From positions 124,001 through 188,000 of the forward strand of contig CAWCUF010000007.1 in the NCBI GenBank assembly GCA_963798745.1: DNA of 64,000 nucleotides, read 5' to 3'. Positions within the stretch are counted from its first letter, which is position 1; every line of letters starts with the position of its first letter. The notes beneath the pieces were generated by a model that was not told the origin of the DNA, made no database searches, and saw nothing but the letters and a program-made list of their open reading frames with translations. Origin of the DNA: Prado023 sp963798745 (lineage in GTDB: Bacteria; Actinomycetota; Actinomycetes; S36-B12; CAIYMF01). The position numbers and the translations under genes are program-made. This document shows, piece after piece, positions 1 to 7,889 of the stretch.

Positions 1-2
1 CC

Positions 3-851
3 GGGGTGCTCTGCGAGCGCGCGGGCGTGGTCAACATCGCGATCGAGGGTCAGCTGCTCGCTGGGGCGTTCCTCTCGGCCGTGGTCGGGTCGGTGACCAA
101 CAGCCTGCTGGCCGGGCTGATCGCCGCGGTCGTCGCGGGCCTGCTGGTCGCCCTGATCCTGGCCGTGTTCACGGTCGTCTACTTCGTCGACCAGGTGATC
201 GTCGGTGTGGTCATCAACACCCTGGTGCTGGGCCTCACCTCGTTCTTCTACTCGGCCGTGCTCTCGGAGAACGTCGAGACCTTCAACAGCCCACCGGTGA
301 TGCAACGGATCGCGATCCCGCTGTTGTCCGACATCCCGATCATCGGTCCGGTGCTGTTCAACCAGTCGTTGATCGTCTACCTCATGTACCTGATCGCAGC
401 ACTGGTGCACGTGGCGCTGTTCAAGACCCGCTGGGGGCTGCGGGTCCGGGCCGTGGGTGAGCACCCCAAGGCTGCAGACACCGTGGGCATTGACGTCAAC
501 AAGCTCCGGTTCCGCAACGTGCTCTACGGTGGCATGGTCGCAGGTCTGGGCGGTGCGTTCTTCACGCTCGGCTCGGTCGGAGCCTTCGGTAAGAACATGA
601 CTGCCGGCAAGGGGTTCATCGCCCTGGCTGCGATGATCTTCGGACGCTGGTCACCCAAGGGCGCGATTGCCGCGGCCCTGCTCTTCGGCTTCGCCGATCA
701 GCTGCAGCAGGTCCTGAGCATCATCGGTACCCCGATCCCGAGCCAGTTCATGCTGATGGCCCCGTACCTGGCTACCCTGTTCGCCGTGGCTGGTCTCGTG
801 GGACGGTCCAGGGCACCGGCCGCGGACGGCATCCCCTACATCAAGTCCTGA
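3..851 (+). CDS. ABC transporter permease, nucleoside/simple-sugar type, 5' partial
   Basis: This is the membrane permease of an importer of the BPD_transp_2 family (relatives of BmpC/NupQ and RbsC), most likely bringing nucleosides into the cell. The visible 283 residues begin mid-protein: the family signature CERAGVVNIAIEG sits at the very left edge, where full-length relatives have an extra 20-50 residues, so the start lies outside the window. The in-frame GTG at 6 is therefore probably not the start. Long hydrophobic stretches (for example 103-183 and 340-420) alternate with short loops. The region around 430-540, with KAADTVGIDVNKLR, matches the cytoplasmic coupling loop of the family. 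The gene lies 14 nt before cytidine deaminase on the same strand, and this neighbourhood supports nucleosides as cargo. The substrate is inferred from context only. Confidence 0.85.
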   Translation, partial: GVLCERAGVVNIAIEGQLLAGAFLSAVVGSVTNSLLAGLIAAVVAGLLVALILAVFTVVYFVDQVIVGVVINTLVLGLTSFFYSAVLSENVETFNSPPVMQRIAIPLLSDIPIIGPVLFNQSLIVYLMYLIAALVHVALFKTRWGLRVRAVGEHPKAADTVGIDVNKLRFRNVLYGGMVAGLGGAFFTLGSVGAFGKNMTAGKGFIALAAMIFGRWSPKGAIAAALLFGFADQLQQVLSIIGTPIPSQFMLMAPYLATLFAVAGLVGRSRAPAADGIPYIKS

Positions 852-865
852 TCGCCGGAGCGAGC

Positions 866-1270
866 ATGGACGAGGCGATGATCGACTGGACGGCGCTGCG
901 GGCGGCCGCCGTCGCGCAGTTGGAGCACGCCTATGTGCCCTACTCGGACTTCCCGGTCGGGGTGGCCGGCCTCGTCGACGACGGTCGGGTGGTCACTGGG
1001 TGCAATGTGGAGAACGCTTCCTACGGTCTGACCCTGTGCGCCGAGTGCGGCATGGTCTCCAGCCTGCATGCCTCCGGCGGTGGACGACTGGTGGCGGTCG
1101 TGTGCGTGGACCAGCACGGCGCGGACCTGATGCCCTGTGGCCGCTGCCGACAGCTGCTGTGGGAGCACGGTGGGCCGGCCTGCCTGGTGCACACGACCGA
1201 CGGGGTACGCCCGATGGCCCAGATCCTGCCTGACGCCTTCGACGCCAACGACCTGCGCACCCGCTCCTGA
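866..1270 (+). CDS. cdd: Cytidine deaminase
   Basis: The enzyme hydrolyses cytidine and deoxycytidine to uridine and deoxyuridine in pyrimidine salvage in the cytoplasm. The 134-residue length is typical of the homotetrameric, one-domain family. The zinc site is visible: C58-A59-E60 (C ligand and catalytic Glu) inside NVENASYGLTLCAE, and P90-C91-G-R-C94 for the other two Cys ligands. FPVGVAGL and CNVEN correspond to substrate-binding segments. The residue after CAE is Cys rather than the usual Arg, giving CAECG; I cannot say if this matters. The start ATG follows a GGAG at about 857-860. A second in-frame ATG at 878 is possible but less well placed. It is probably co-transcribed with the upstream permease, and its uridine product is the substrate of the phosphorylase encoded at 5.8 kb. 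Confidence 0.95.
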   Translation: MDEAMIDWTALRAAAVAQLEHAYVPYSDFPVGVAGLVDDGRVVTGCNVENASYGLTLCAECGMVSSLHASGGGRLVAVVCVDQHGADLMPCGRCRQLLWEHGGPACLVHTTDGVRPMAQILPDAFDANDLRTRS

Positions 1271-1301
1271 ACCGATAGGCGCCCCATGGCCAGCGCCGTG
1301 A

Positions 1302-1444
1302 GCTACCGACCCCGATGATCTCGCCGTGGCCACCATGGGGACGTTGGCCATGGACGCGGTCCAGGAGCTGCTGGCAAGTTCGGGTTCACCCCGGATGCCG
1401 CGCTGGTCGCCGCCCGGGAGCAACTGGCCCGCCACGGTGGTTGA
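1302..1444 (+). pseudogene. Possible decayed small ORF between cdd and deoC
   Basis: No intact gene fills 1271-1530. One frame reads DLAVATMGTLAMDAVQELL up to about 1370. A different frame then continues protein-like as KFGFTPDAALVAAREQLARH, ending at a TGA at 1442-1444. Joining the two needs one frameshift near 1370-1375. The amphipathic, Ala/Leu-rich composition looks like real helical protein rather than antisense noise. I do not recognise the family. In other actinobacteria thymidine phosphorylase often sits here, but I see none of its motifs. This is a low-confidence fossil call. Confidence 0.25.
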
Positions 1445-1530
1445 CCCACGGCTCGTGAGCCGGGAGTTCGGCCCGGCATCCGCTCGGCCATGCTGCTGGA
1501 CCTCTTGACCCGCCAGCCCCCAGGGGTCGG

Positions 1531-2235
1531 TCAGTACCCGTCCTCGGCTGGTCCTGCGGAGTTGGCCGGGACTGCGTCGAGCCCGTCGAGCACGGCCCGG
1601 GTGCCCGACAGACCCAGCCGGGTCGCCCCGGCAGCGACCATCTCCAGTGCCGCGGCTGCAGTCCGCACGCCGCCGCTGGCCTTCACGCCCAGTGTTGGGC
1701 CGACGGTGTTGGCCATCAGCGAGATCGCATGGGCGGTCGCGCCCCCCGAGGGGTGGAACCCGGTGGAGGTCTTGACGAAGTCGGCACCGGCCTCGCTGCT
1801 CACGATGCAGGCGCGCTCGATCTGCTCGTCGGTCAGAGCTGCCGTCTCGAGGATCACCTTGAGCAGCACTCCGTCGGTGGTGGCCCGAACAGCGGCGACC
1901 TCGCTCTCGGTGATCGACCACAGTCCCGCCCGGATCGCGCCGACATCGACCACCATGTCGACCTCGTCGGCGCCGTCGACCACTGCCCGAGCCGCCTCAG
2001 TCGCCTTGACCTGCGCGTGGTGCTTGCCGCTGGGGAAGCCCACCACCGTGCACGTGGCGACCTCCGGGGCCAGCAGCCCCTGGGCCAGCGGCAGGAACGA
2101 TGGCGAGATGCAGACCGAGAAGACGCCAAGGTCGCTGGCCTCGGCGCACAGGGCTGCAACATCGTCGGGGGTCGCCTCAGGCTTGAGCAGGGTGTGATCG
2201 ACCATTCGGGCCAGCTCCGCACGCGTGAGTGTCAT
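1531..2235 (-). CDS. deoC: Deoxyribose-phosphate aldolase, copy 1
   Basis: The enzyme splits 2-deoxyribose-5-phosphate into glyceraldehyde-3-phosphate and acetaldehyde, the last step of deoxynucleoside catabolism. The 234-residue TIM barrel keeps the family active site: D93 in EVDMVVD, K126 in LLKVILE, the Schiff-base lysine K155 in FVKTSTGF and K185 in GVKASGG. The start chosen is the second of two close ATGs. It is the position that aligns with the start of the second deoC (9877-10575), and a CACAAT box lies exactly 7 nt upstream, as at many genes here. The alternative ATG at 2244 adds three residues. The gene is transcribed away from the purine nucleoside phosphorylase gene. It is a close paralogue of the copy at 10 kb. 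Confidence 0.93.
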   Translation of the reverse strand: MTLTRAELARMVDHTLLKPEATPDDVAALCAEASDLGVFSVCISPSFLPLAQGLLAPEVATCTVVGFPSGKHHAQVKATEAARAVVDGADEVDMVVDVGAIRAGLWSITESEVAAVRATTDGVLLKVILETAALTDEQIERACIVSSEAGADFVKTSTGFHPSGGATAHAISLMANTVGPTLGVKASGGVRTAAAALEMVAAGATRLGLSGTRAVLDGLDAVPANSAGPAEDGY

Positions 2236-2242
2236 GCAGGTC

Positions 2243-2248
2243 ATTGTG
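2243..2248 (-). promoter_or_regulatory. Candidate -10 box of deoC copy 1, leaderless
   Basis: CACAAT on the minus strand, 7 nt before the ATG at 2235. It overlaps the alternative upstream ATG, which argues that translation begins at the later one. Confidence 0.45.
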
Positions 2249-2416
2249 ACCCCGTCGGCGCGATCATCGCCCGCCGGAGCCGAGCCCGCATCTGCTGCGC
2301 GAGCTCGGCGGATCCAGCGACCGCAGCGGGATGGCCAAGCGGGCCGGCTCCTGGCAGGCACCACCGATCGCCGCTCAGGGTCGTGCCTCGCGAGGCCTCG
2401 GGGCCTGAGCAGGGGA

Positions 2417-2422
2417 TAGCGT
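2417..2422 (+). promoter_or_regulatory. Candidate -10 box of purine nucleoside phosphorylase, leaderless
   Basis: TAGCGT, then 7 nt, then the ATG at 2430. No purine-rich ribosome binding site lies between the box and the start. Confidence 0.5.
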
Positions 2423-2429
2423 CGCCGTC

Positions 2430-3251
2430 ATGACCACGAACGCCGCAGCCCTGCTCGAGGACCCCACTGCCGCAGCCGCCCAGGCCGCCCTCGAGCTCGC
2501 CGAGTTGACCGGTGCCTCGACCCACGACCTCGCCCTGGTCCTGGGTTCTGGCTGGCTGCCTGCCGTCGATCTGCTCGGCCAGACGCTGGCGGAGTTCCCC
2601 GCAACCGACCTGCACGGGTTCGCACCTCCCGCTGTGGCCGGACACGCTGGGATGATCCGCAGCATCGCCACCCCCACCGGTGGCCGGGCGCTGGTGTTCC
2701 TCGGCCGCACCCACTTCTACGAGGGCCGCGGGGTCGAGGCAGTCGTGCACGGGGTCCGGACGGCGGCTGCGGCAGGATGCCGCACGATCGTGCTGACCAA
2801 CGGGTGCGGAGGGTTGAACCCTGCCTGGACGCCGGGCACACCCGTGCTCATCAGCGACCACATCAACATGACGGGTGCCTCGCCCCTGCGCGGGGCGAGG
2901 TTCATCGACCTCACCGACCTCTACTCCGCGCGGCTGCGTGCCCTGTGCGCACAGATCGACCCGACCCTGGCGCAGGGCGTGTACCTGCAGTTCCGTGGTC
3001 CGCAGTACGAGACCCCGGCGGAGGTGCGGATGGCCGGCATCCTCGGCGCGGACCTCGTGGGCATGTCGACCACGTTGGAGGCGATCGCAGCCCGGGAGAC
3101 CGGGATGGAGATCCTCGGCCTGTCCCTGGTGACCAACCTGGCTGCCGGGATGACCGGTGCGGCGCTCAACCACGAGGAGGTCCTCGACGCCGGGAAGATG
3201 GCTGCCGAACGGATGGGTGGCCTGCTGGCGACGGTGGTGGGTCAGCTGTGA
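2430..3251 (+). CDS. punA: Purine nucleoside phosphorylase (trimeric class)
   Basis: It phosphorolyses inosine and guanosine and their deoxy forms to the base plus (deoxy)ribose-1-phosphate. At 273 residues it fits the trimeric PNP class (Mycobacterium Rv3307-like). Visible motifs are LGSGW near residue 38, the phosphate-binding GRTHFYEG near 91, TNGCGGLNP near 122, SDHINMTG near 142, the purine-site GPQYETPAEVRM near 190, VGMST, and TNLAAGM near 235. The gene starts at an ATG behind a leaderless-type box. Its stop codon overlaps the GTG start of the sugar-phosphate mutase by 4 nt, so the two are translationally coupled. That pairing makes sense because the mutase can isomerise the (deoxy)ribose-1-phosphate product. 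Confidence 0.95.
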   Translation: MTTNAAALLEDPTAAAAQAALELAELTGASTHDLALVLGSGWLPAVDLLGQTLAEFPATDLHGFAPPAVAGHAGMIRSIATPTGGRALVFLGRTHFYEGRGVEAVVHGVRTAAAAGCRTIVLTNGCGGLNPAWTPGTPVLISDHINMTGASPLRGARFIDLTDLYSARLRALCAQIDPTLAQGVYLQFRGPQYETPAEVRMAGILGADLVGMSTTLEAIAARETGMEILGLSLVTNLAAGMTGAALNHEEVLDAGKMAAERMGGLLATVVGQL

Positions 3252-4945
3252 GCGCCATCGATCACGACCTGCTGGACCGGGCAGCGCAGTGGGCCGACAC
3301 GGATCCCGACCCCGCAACGGCAGCGGAGCTGAACGAGCGCATCAGGGCCGCCGAGAGCGGTGACGCGAGCGCTGCTGAGGAGCTCGCCGACGCCTTCGCC
3401 GGCACGCTGCAGTTCGGCACTGCCGGGCTGCGCGGGAAGCTCGGCCCCGGCCCCAACCGCATGAACCGGGTGGTGGTCTCCCGGGCTGCGGCCGGCCTGG
3501 CCCAGTACCTGCTCGACCAGGGCGAGGCTGGAACTGCTGTGGTCATCGGCTTCGACGCCCGCCACAACTCCGAGGTGTTCGCCCGGGATACCGCCGAGAT
3601 CTTCGCCGGTGCCGGACTGCGGGCCATGGTCTGCCCGAGACCGCTGCCCACGCCGGTCCTGGCCGGGGCGATCCTCACGTACGGCGCGTCCGCGGGGGTC
3701 GTGGTCACTGCCTCGCACAACCCGCCCGAGGACAACGGGTACAAGGTGTACCTCGGTGACGGCTCGCAGATCGTGCCTCCGGCTGACGCCGGGATCGCCG
3801 CCCGCATCGAGGCCGTCGGTGCGCTGGCCGACATCCCTCGTTCGCAGTACTACGCCACCCTGGACGAGGGTGTCGTCGACAGCTACTTGGCCCGGGTGTG
3901 CGGCTTGGCGCTGCCCGGCGGCCCCCGGGACATCTCGGTGGCCTACACGGCCATGCATGGGGTCGGCAGCCCCCTGATGAGCGCCGCGCTGACCGGTGCG
4001 GGTTTCCCAGCCCCGCTGTCGGTGCGCGCCCAGGACGAGCCGGACCCTGACTTCCCCACCGTGTCGTTCCCGAACCCCGAGGAACCGGGTGCCATGGACC
4101 TGGCCATGGACCTCGCCGGCGCCGAGCACGTCGACCTGGTGCTGGCCAACGACCCGGACGCCGACCGGTGCGCAGTCGGTATCCCGCTGGCAGCAGGTGG
4201 GTTCCGGATGCTCACCGGCGACGAGGTCGGTGCCCTGCTGGGTTGGTGGATCCTGCAGCGCGGGCAACGGGCTGGCACGCCGGTCACCGGGACCTACGCC
4301 AACTCCATCGTCAGCTCGCAACTGCTCGGTGCGATCGCCCGCGACGCCGCCCTGGGCTTCCGCGAGACGCTCACCGGTTTCAAGTGGATCTCCCGGGCCG
4401 CCGAGGATCTCGCGTTCGGCTACGAGGAGGCGCTGGGCTACTGCGTCGACCCTACGGGCGTGCGGGACAAGGACGGGATCTCGGCCGGACTTCTCGTCAC
4501 CGAGATGGCTGCGGCGCTCAAGGCCGAGGGCAGGGACGTCCAGGACGTCCTCGACGATCTGGCCACCCAGCATGGTGTGCACGCCACCGGCCAGGTGTCG
4601 TTGCGGTTCACGGACCTGACCGCCATCCCCGCGCTGATGGTCTCGCTGCGCGCGGCGCCACCCAGCGGTTTCGGCGGGCTGGAGGTCGCCGGGACGATCG
4701 ACCTCGAGCAGGGCTCGCTGGACCTGCCACCGACCGACGGGCTGAAGTACCTGCTGGGCGCGGCCTTGGGTGTGGACGGGGCGCGCGTGATCATCCGGCC
4801 CAGTGGGACCGAGCCGAAGATCAAGGCCTACCTCGAGGTCCGGGCCACGGTCGGTGCCGACGGTGTGGACGCCGCACGGGCGGTGGCCGCGCAGCGGATG
4901 TCCGCGGTGGCCCAGGATGTGCGCCGGCGACTGACCGCGACCTAG
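3248..4945 (+). CDS. pmmB: Phosphohexose/phosphopentose mutase (PmmB type)
   Basis: It is a member of the alpha-D-phosphohexomutase superfamily of 565 residues. It interconverts sugar-1- and sugar-6- (or 5-) phosphates through a phosphoserine. Motifs are the catalytic serine S156 in VTASHNPPEDNGYKVY, the Mg loop NDPDADR at about 301-307, the sugar-specificity GYEEALGY near 395-402, and the phosphate-binding RPSGTEPKIKAYLE near residue 518. The GTG start is fixed by the 4-nt overlap (GTGA) with the preceding phosphorylase stop; the open frame upstream of it is antisense-like noise. Family members next to PNP often act as phosphopentomutases in nucleoside salvage, which I consider the likeliest role. 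Phosphomannomutase or phosphoglucomutase activity cannot be excluded. The 3' end overlaps the convergent downstream gene by 4 nt. Confidence 0.92.
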   Translation: MSAIDHDLLDRAAQWADTDPDPATAAELNERIRAAESGDASAAEELADAFAGTLQFGTAGLRGKLGPGPNRMNRVVVSRAAAGLAQYLLDQGEAGTAVVIGFDARHNSEVFARDTAEIFAGAGLRAMVCPRPLPTPVLAGAILTYGASAGVVVTASHNPPEDNGYKVYLGDGSQIVPPADAGIAARIEAVGALADIPRSQYYATLDEGVVDSYLARVCGLALPGGPRDISVAYTAMHGVGSPLMSAALTGAGFPAPLSVRAQDEPDPDFPTVSFPNPEEPGAMDLAMDLAGAEHVDLVLANDPDADRCAVGIPLAAGGFRMLTGDEVGALLGWWILQRGQRAGTPVTGTYANSIVSSQLLGAIARDAALGFRETLTGFKWISRAAEDLAFGYEEALGYCVDPTGVRDKDGISAGLLVTEMAAALKAEGRDVQDVLDDLATQHGVHATGQVSLRFTDLTAIPALMVSLRAAPPSGFGGLEVAGTIDLEQGSLDLPPTDGLKYLLGAALGVDGARVIIRPSGTEPKIKAYLEVRATVGADGVDAARAVAAQRMSAVAQDVRRRLTAT

Positions 4946-5604
4946 GAGGCTGCCCCCACCGGGCGCTCCCAGCGGTCCTCGACAGGCCGGAACCCGACCT
5001 TCTCGTAGTAGTCGCTCGATCCTGGCTGTGCCTGCACCGCCAGTCGGGTGAAGCCCTTGTCGGCGAACACCCCCGATCGCCGGTAGACGAACTCGCCCGG
5101 CGTGAAGTCGCGGAACCGCTCGGTGACGTAGTCCAGTTCGACCTCGCCCACGCCGGCACCGGAGTCCCTGACCACCACCACCCCGACCGTCTCGTCGCCG
5201 TGCAGCACGAGGAACGCGCAGCGACCGCGGACGCCCTCGGGCTGGCCCGAGCCCTCCGGCCCCGCCACCGACGTCATCGAGAACGTGGGATGCGTCGCGG
5301 CGACACCGTCGGCATGCACCCGCAGGAGATGGAGGAGGTATGCATCATCGATGCCGACCTCGAGGACCTCGTAGGCTGCCTCGTCGTGGCGCTGGCGGGT
5401 CAATCGCCAGATCCAGTAGGCGTCGATGACGGCAATCGCGCCGTTCATCGCGGCGAACGCCCAGATCCCGAGCATCGCGTTGACGACGGTGGCGATCGCG
5501 GCACCGGTCAGGTTCATCACCCGGAACCGGAGCACCCGGGCCTGCATCAGCGACCAGACGACCAGGATCGAACTGAGCCAGCCGAAGACGACCAGACCCG
5601 ACAT
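4942..5604 (-). CDS. YgjV-like membrane segment fused to a GNAT-like domain
   Basis: This is a 220-residue protein of two parts. Residues 1-70 hold about three hydrophobic helices, with LRFRVMNLTGAAIATVVNA and GIWAFAAMNGAIAVIDAYWIW resembling the YgjV inner-membrane family. From about 80 on, the chain is soluble. Its C-terminal third (FLVLHGDETVGVVVVRD, then DYYEKVGFRP) resembles the end of a GNAT acetyltransferase fold, although the acetyl-CoA loop R/Q-x-x-G-x-G/A is not evident. It may therefore be a non-catalytic sensor or a diverged transferase. It overlaps pmmB tail to tail by 4 nt and is divergent from the uridine phosphorylase gene. I cannot give it a function. Membrane localisation is predicted from hydrophobicity only. 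Confidence 0.75.
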   Translation of the reverse strand: MSGLVVFGWLSSILVVWSLMQARVLRFRVMNLTGAAIATVVNAMLGIWAFAAMNGAIAVIDAYWIWRLTRQRHDEAAYEVLEVGIDDAYLLHLLRVHADGVAATHPTFSMTSVAGPEGSGQPEGVRGRCAFLVLHGDETVGVVVVRDSGAGVGEVELDYVTERFRDFTPGEFVYRRSGVFADKGFTRLAVQAQPGSSDYYEKVGFRPVEDRWERPVGAAS

Positions 5605-5788
5605 GGGCGCCCGCCTCCTTCATCGTGTTCGGTCCGGACCCCCAACGGCCTGCGACTTCGCAGCAGGCTACCCGCGCGGGCCTGCACACCCCGGACTGGG
5701 CACCGGGCCGGCTGCTGGCCTGCTCCGTGGACGGGCGTCCCGCCGGCGCAGTAGCCTCGGGTCACGCTTCAGGCGCAAACCCCCCCAC

Positions 5789-5793
5789 GGAGG
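5789..5793 (+). promoter_or_regulatory. Ribosome binding site of uridine phosphorylase
   Basis: GGAGG lies 4 nt before the ATG at 5798 and decides that start over the long upstream extension of the same frame. A TAGCCT box at about 5751 could be its -10, giving a normal leader instead of the leaderless layout of neighbouring genes. Confidence 0.6.
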
Positions 5794-5797
5794 CACG

Positions 5798-6691
5798 ATG
5801 CGCGACGAGAACATCAATCATGGCTTCCTGGACGGCGTTCTCGACGGTCATCGCACGGACGTCTACTACCACTTCGGGGTGGCCAGCGACGATCGCGTCC
5901 TCGAGGAGTTCCGTGCGGTTCGGGCGGTGATCCTGGCGGGGTCCGGCGACCGGATCCAGGAGTTCGCACAGCGCTGGAGCACCCTGCAGGGCGGCGCCCC
6001 CATCGTGGCGTTGCCGAAGGAGGAGCGGTTCGTGACCCGCTACTGCGCGGGCGTGCTGTTCGCCTCCCACGGGATGGGGATGCCCAGCGCCTCCATCACG
6101 GTGCAGGAACTCATGCGGATGGTGTTCTTCCTCAAGGAAGGGGACCAGGACGCGATGTCCGAGATCTTCTGGGCCCGGGTCGGGACCAGCGGTGGAGTGG
6201 GCCTTCCTGCTGGAACGGTGGTGGTGAGCACCGAGGGCGTCATGGCCGACCTGAAGCCCTACCGCGTCCTCAACGGTGGTGCGGGCGAGCACTGGTTCGA
6301 CAGCTCGTTCCCCGTGGATGTGGCCCAGGCCGTCGTGGCCGCGAGCGCCGGCTCGGGCATCCCGGTGCAGCTGGGTAGGACGGTGGCCGGCAACGAGTTC
6401 TTCCTTGAGCAGTTCCGCCTCGACGGCGCGGTCTGCATGGCCACACCCTCGTCGAAGACGACCTGGTTGGAGTGGCTCGACGCCCAGGGCGTGCGCAACA
6501 TCGAGATGGAGGGCGCCATGCTCGCCGGCTACCTCAACCATTGGGGTTTCCCGAAGTTCGCGATGATCTGCACGACCCTGCTCGACCGTCTCGAGGGTGA
6601 CCAGGTGACCGCGAGTCCCGACGAGTTGCACGCGTTCAGCCAGCGTTCGGGGGACGTGCTGTTCAACTACCTGGCCGCCACATTGGGCTAG
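5798..6691 (+). CDS. Uridine phosphorylase, eukaryote-like (UPP) type
   Basis: It converts uridine (or deoxyuridine) and phosphate to uracil and (deoxy)ribose-1-phosphate. The 297-residue protein resembles the animal UPP1/UPP2 branch more than E. coli Udp: VLFASHGMGMPSASITVQEL, ARVGTSGGVGLPAGTVVVS, FRLDGAVC, GVRNIEMEGAMLAG and LLDRLEGDQV can be matched by eye to human UPP1 segments. RVGTSGG carries the phosphate-binding Arg, and the EMEG segment contacts ribose. The ATG has a strong GGAGG. Its stop lies 57 nt before the adenosine deaminase start on the same strand. The product complements cdd, which feeds it uridine. The family is clear; the exact base preference is inferred. Confidence 0.88.
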   Translation: MRDENINHGFLDGVLDGHRTDVYYHFGVASDDRVLEEFRAVRAVILAGSGDRIQEFAQRWSTLQGGAPIVALPKEERFVTRYCAGVLFASHGMGMPSASITVQELMRMVFFLKEGDQDAMSEIFWARVGTSGGVGLPAGTVVVSTEGVMADLKPYRVLNGGAGEHWFDSSFPVDVAQAVVAASAGSGIPVQLGRTVAGNEFFLEQFRLDGAVCMATPSSKTTWLEWLDAQGVRNIEMEGAMLAGYLNHWGFPKFAMICTTLLDRLEGDQVTASPDELHAFSQRSGDVLFNYLAATLG

Positions 6692-6735
6692 GGCCACCTG
6701 GTGAACTCGGGGGGTGCCACCCCGCGGGCGGGCGA

Positions 6736-6741
6736 TAGTGT
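6736..6741 (+). promoter_or_regulatory. Candidate -10 box of adenosine deaminase, leaderless
   Basis: TAGTGT, then 7 nt, then the ATG at 6749. It supports that ATG over the upstream GTG at 6701 in the same frame. Confidence 0.5.
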
Positions 6742-6748
6742 GCCGGGC

Positions 6749-7885
6749 ATGACCCTGGACCTCGAGACCGCCCGACGTGCCCCCAAGGTGCTGCTCCACG
6801 ACCACCTCGACGGCGGTCTGCGACCTGCCACCGTCGTCGAGCTGGCCGCCGAGACCGGCTACGACCGGCTGCCGAGCGCCGACCCGCAGGAGTTGGGCCG
6901 CTGGTTCCAGGAGTCCGCCGATTCAGGCTCCCTGGTGCGCTACCTGGAGACCTTCGCGCACACGGTCGGGGTCATGCAGACGCAGGACGCCATCCGGCGG
7001 GTGGCCCGGGAGTGCGCGCAGGACCTGGCCGCCGACGGGGTGGTCTACGCGGAGGTGCGCTACGCCCCCGAGCTGCTCATCGAGGACGGGTTGACCCTGC
7101 CCCAGGTCGTTGAGGCCTCCCTGGCCGGGTTCCGCGACGGTGAGGCGGCCGCTGCTGAGTCCGGCACCCCGATCGTCGTGCGCACGCTGCTCACGGCGAT
7201 GCGCACGGCCGCGCGCAGCACCGAGATCGCCGAGTTGGTCGTGCACTACCGCGACGAGGGTGTGGTTGGGTTCGACATCGCCGGGGCCGAGGAGGGCTTC
7301 CCGCCGACCCGGCACCTGGACGCCTTCGAGTACCTGCGTCGTGAGAACGCGCACTTCACCATCCACGCCGGGGAGGCGTTCGGGCTGCCCAGCATCTGGG
7401 AGGCGATCCAGTGGTGCGGCGCCGAGCGGCTGGGCCACGGTGTCCGGATCATGGACGACATCAGCCGCGAGCCCGATGGGTCGGTGCACCTGGGGCGGCT
7501 GGCCTCCTACGTCCGCGATCGCCGGGTGCCCCTGGAGATGTGCCCGAGCTCGAACGTGCAGACCGGGGCCGCGGCCTCCATCGCCACCCACCCGATCGGC
7601 CTGTTGCGCGATCTGGGTTTCCGGGTGACGGTCAACACCGACAACCGGCTGATGTCCGACACGTCCATGAGCCGTGAGATGCACCTGCTCGCGGGCGCCT
7701 TCGACTACGGGCTCGTTGATCTGCAGTGGCTGACCATCAACGCGATGAAGTCCGCGTTCGTGCACTTCGATGACCGCCTGGCCCTCATCAACGACGTGAT
7801 CAAGCCGGGCTATGCGGCGTTGGCCGCGGCTGACGGTGGGGCGGCAGGCGCGATGGTGGGCGGAGCGGCAGGCGGGGCTGGCTGA
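6749..7885 (+). CDS. add: Adenosine deaminase
   Basis: This metal-dependent hydrolase converts adenosine and deoxyadenosine to inosine and deoxyinosine, the substrates of the phosphorylase at 2.4 kb. The 378-residue barrel shows H17-x-H19 in LLHDHLDGGLRP, the HAGE segment near residue 208 (zinc His and catalytic Glu) and VTVNTDNRLMS near 293 (metal Asp). ERLGHGVRIMDD near 230 carries the catalytic His and SSNVQTGA near 269 is a further family segment. The last 20 residues are Ala/Gly-rich and probably disordered. The start is the ATG behind the leaderless-type box. The GTG of the DUF4921 gene lies 4 nt past the stop, so the two are likely one transcript. Confidence 0.94.
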   Translation: MTLDLETARRAPKVLLHDHLDGGLRPATVVELAAETGYDRLPSADPQELGRWFQESADSGSLVRYLETFAHTVGVMQTQDAIRRVARECAQDLAADGVVYAEVRYAPELLIEDGLTLPQVVEASLAGFRDGEAAAAESGTPIVVRTLLTAMRTAARSTEIAELVVHYRDEGVVGFDIAGAEEGFPPTRHLDAFEYLRRENAHFTIHAGEAFGLPSIWEAIQWCGAERLGHGVRIMDDISREPDGSVHLGRLASYVRDRRVPLEMCPSSNVQTGAAASIATHPIGLLRDLGFRVTVNTDNRLMSDTSMSREMHLLAGAFDYGLVDLQWLTINAMKSAFVHFDDRLALINDVIKPGYAALAAADGGAAGAMVGGAAGGAG

Positions 7886-7889
7886 TCCG

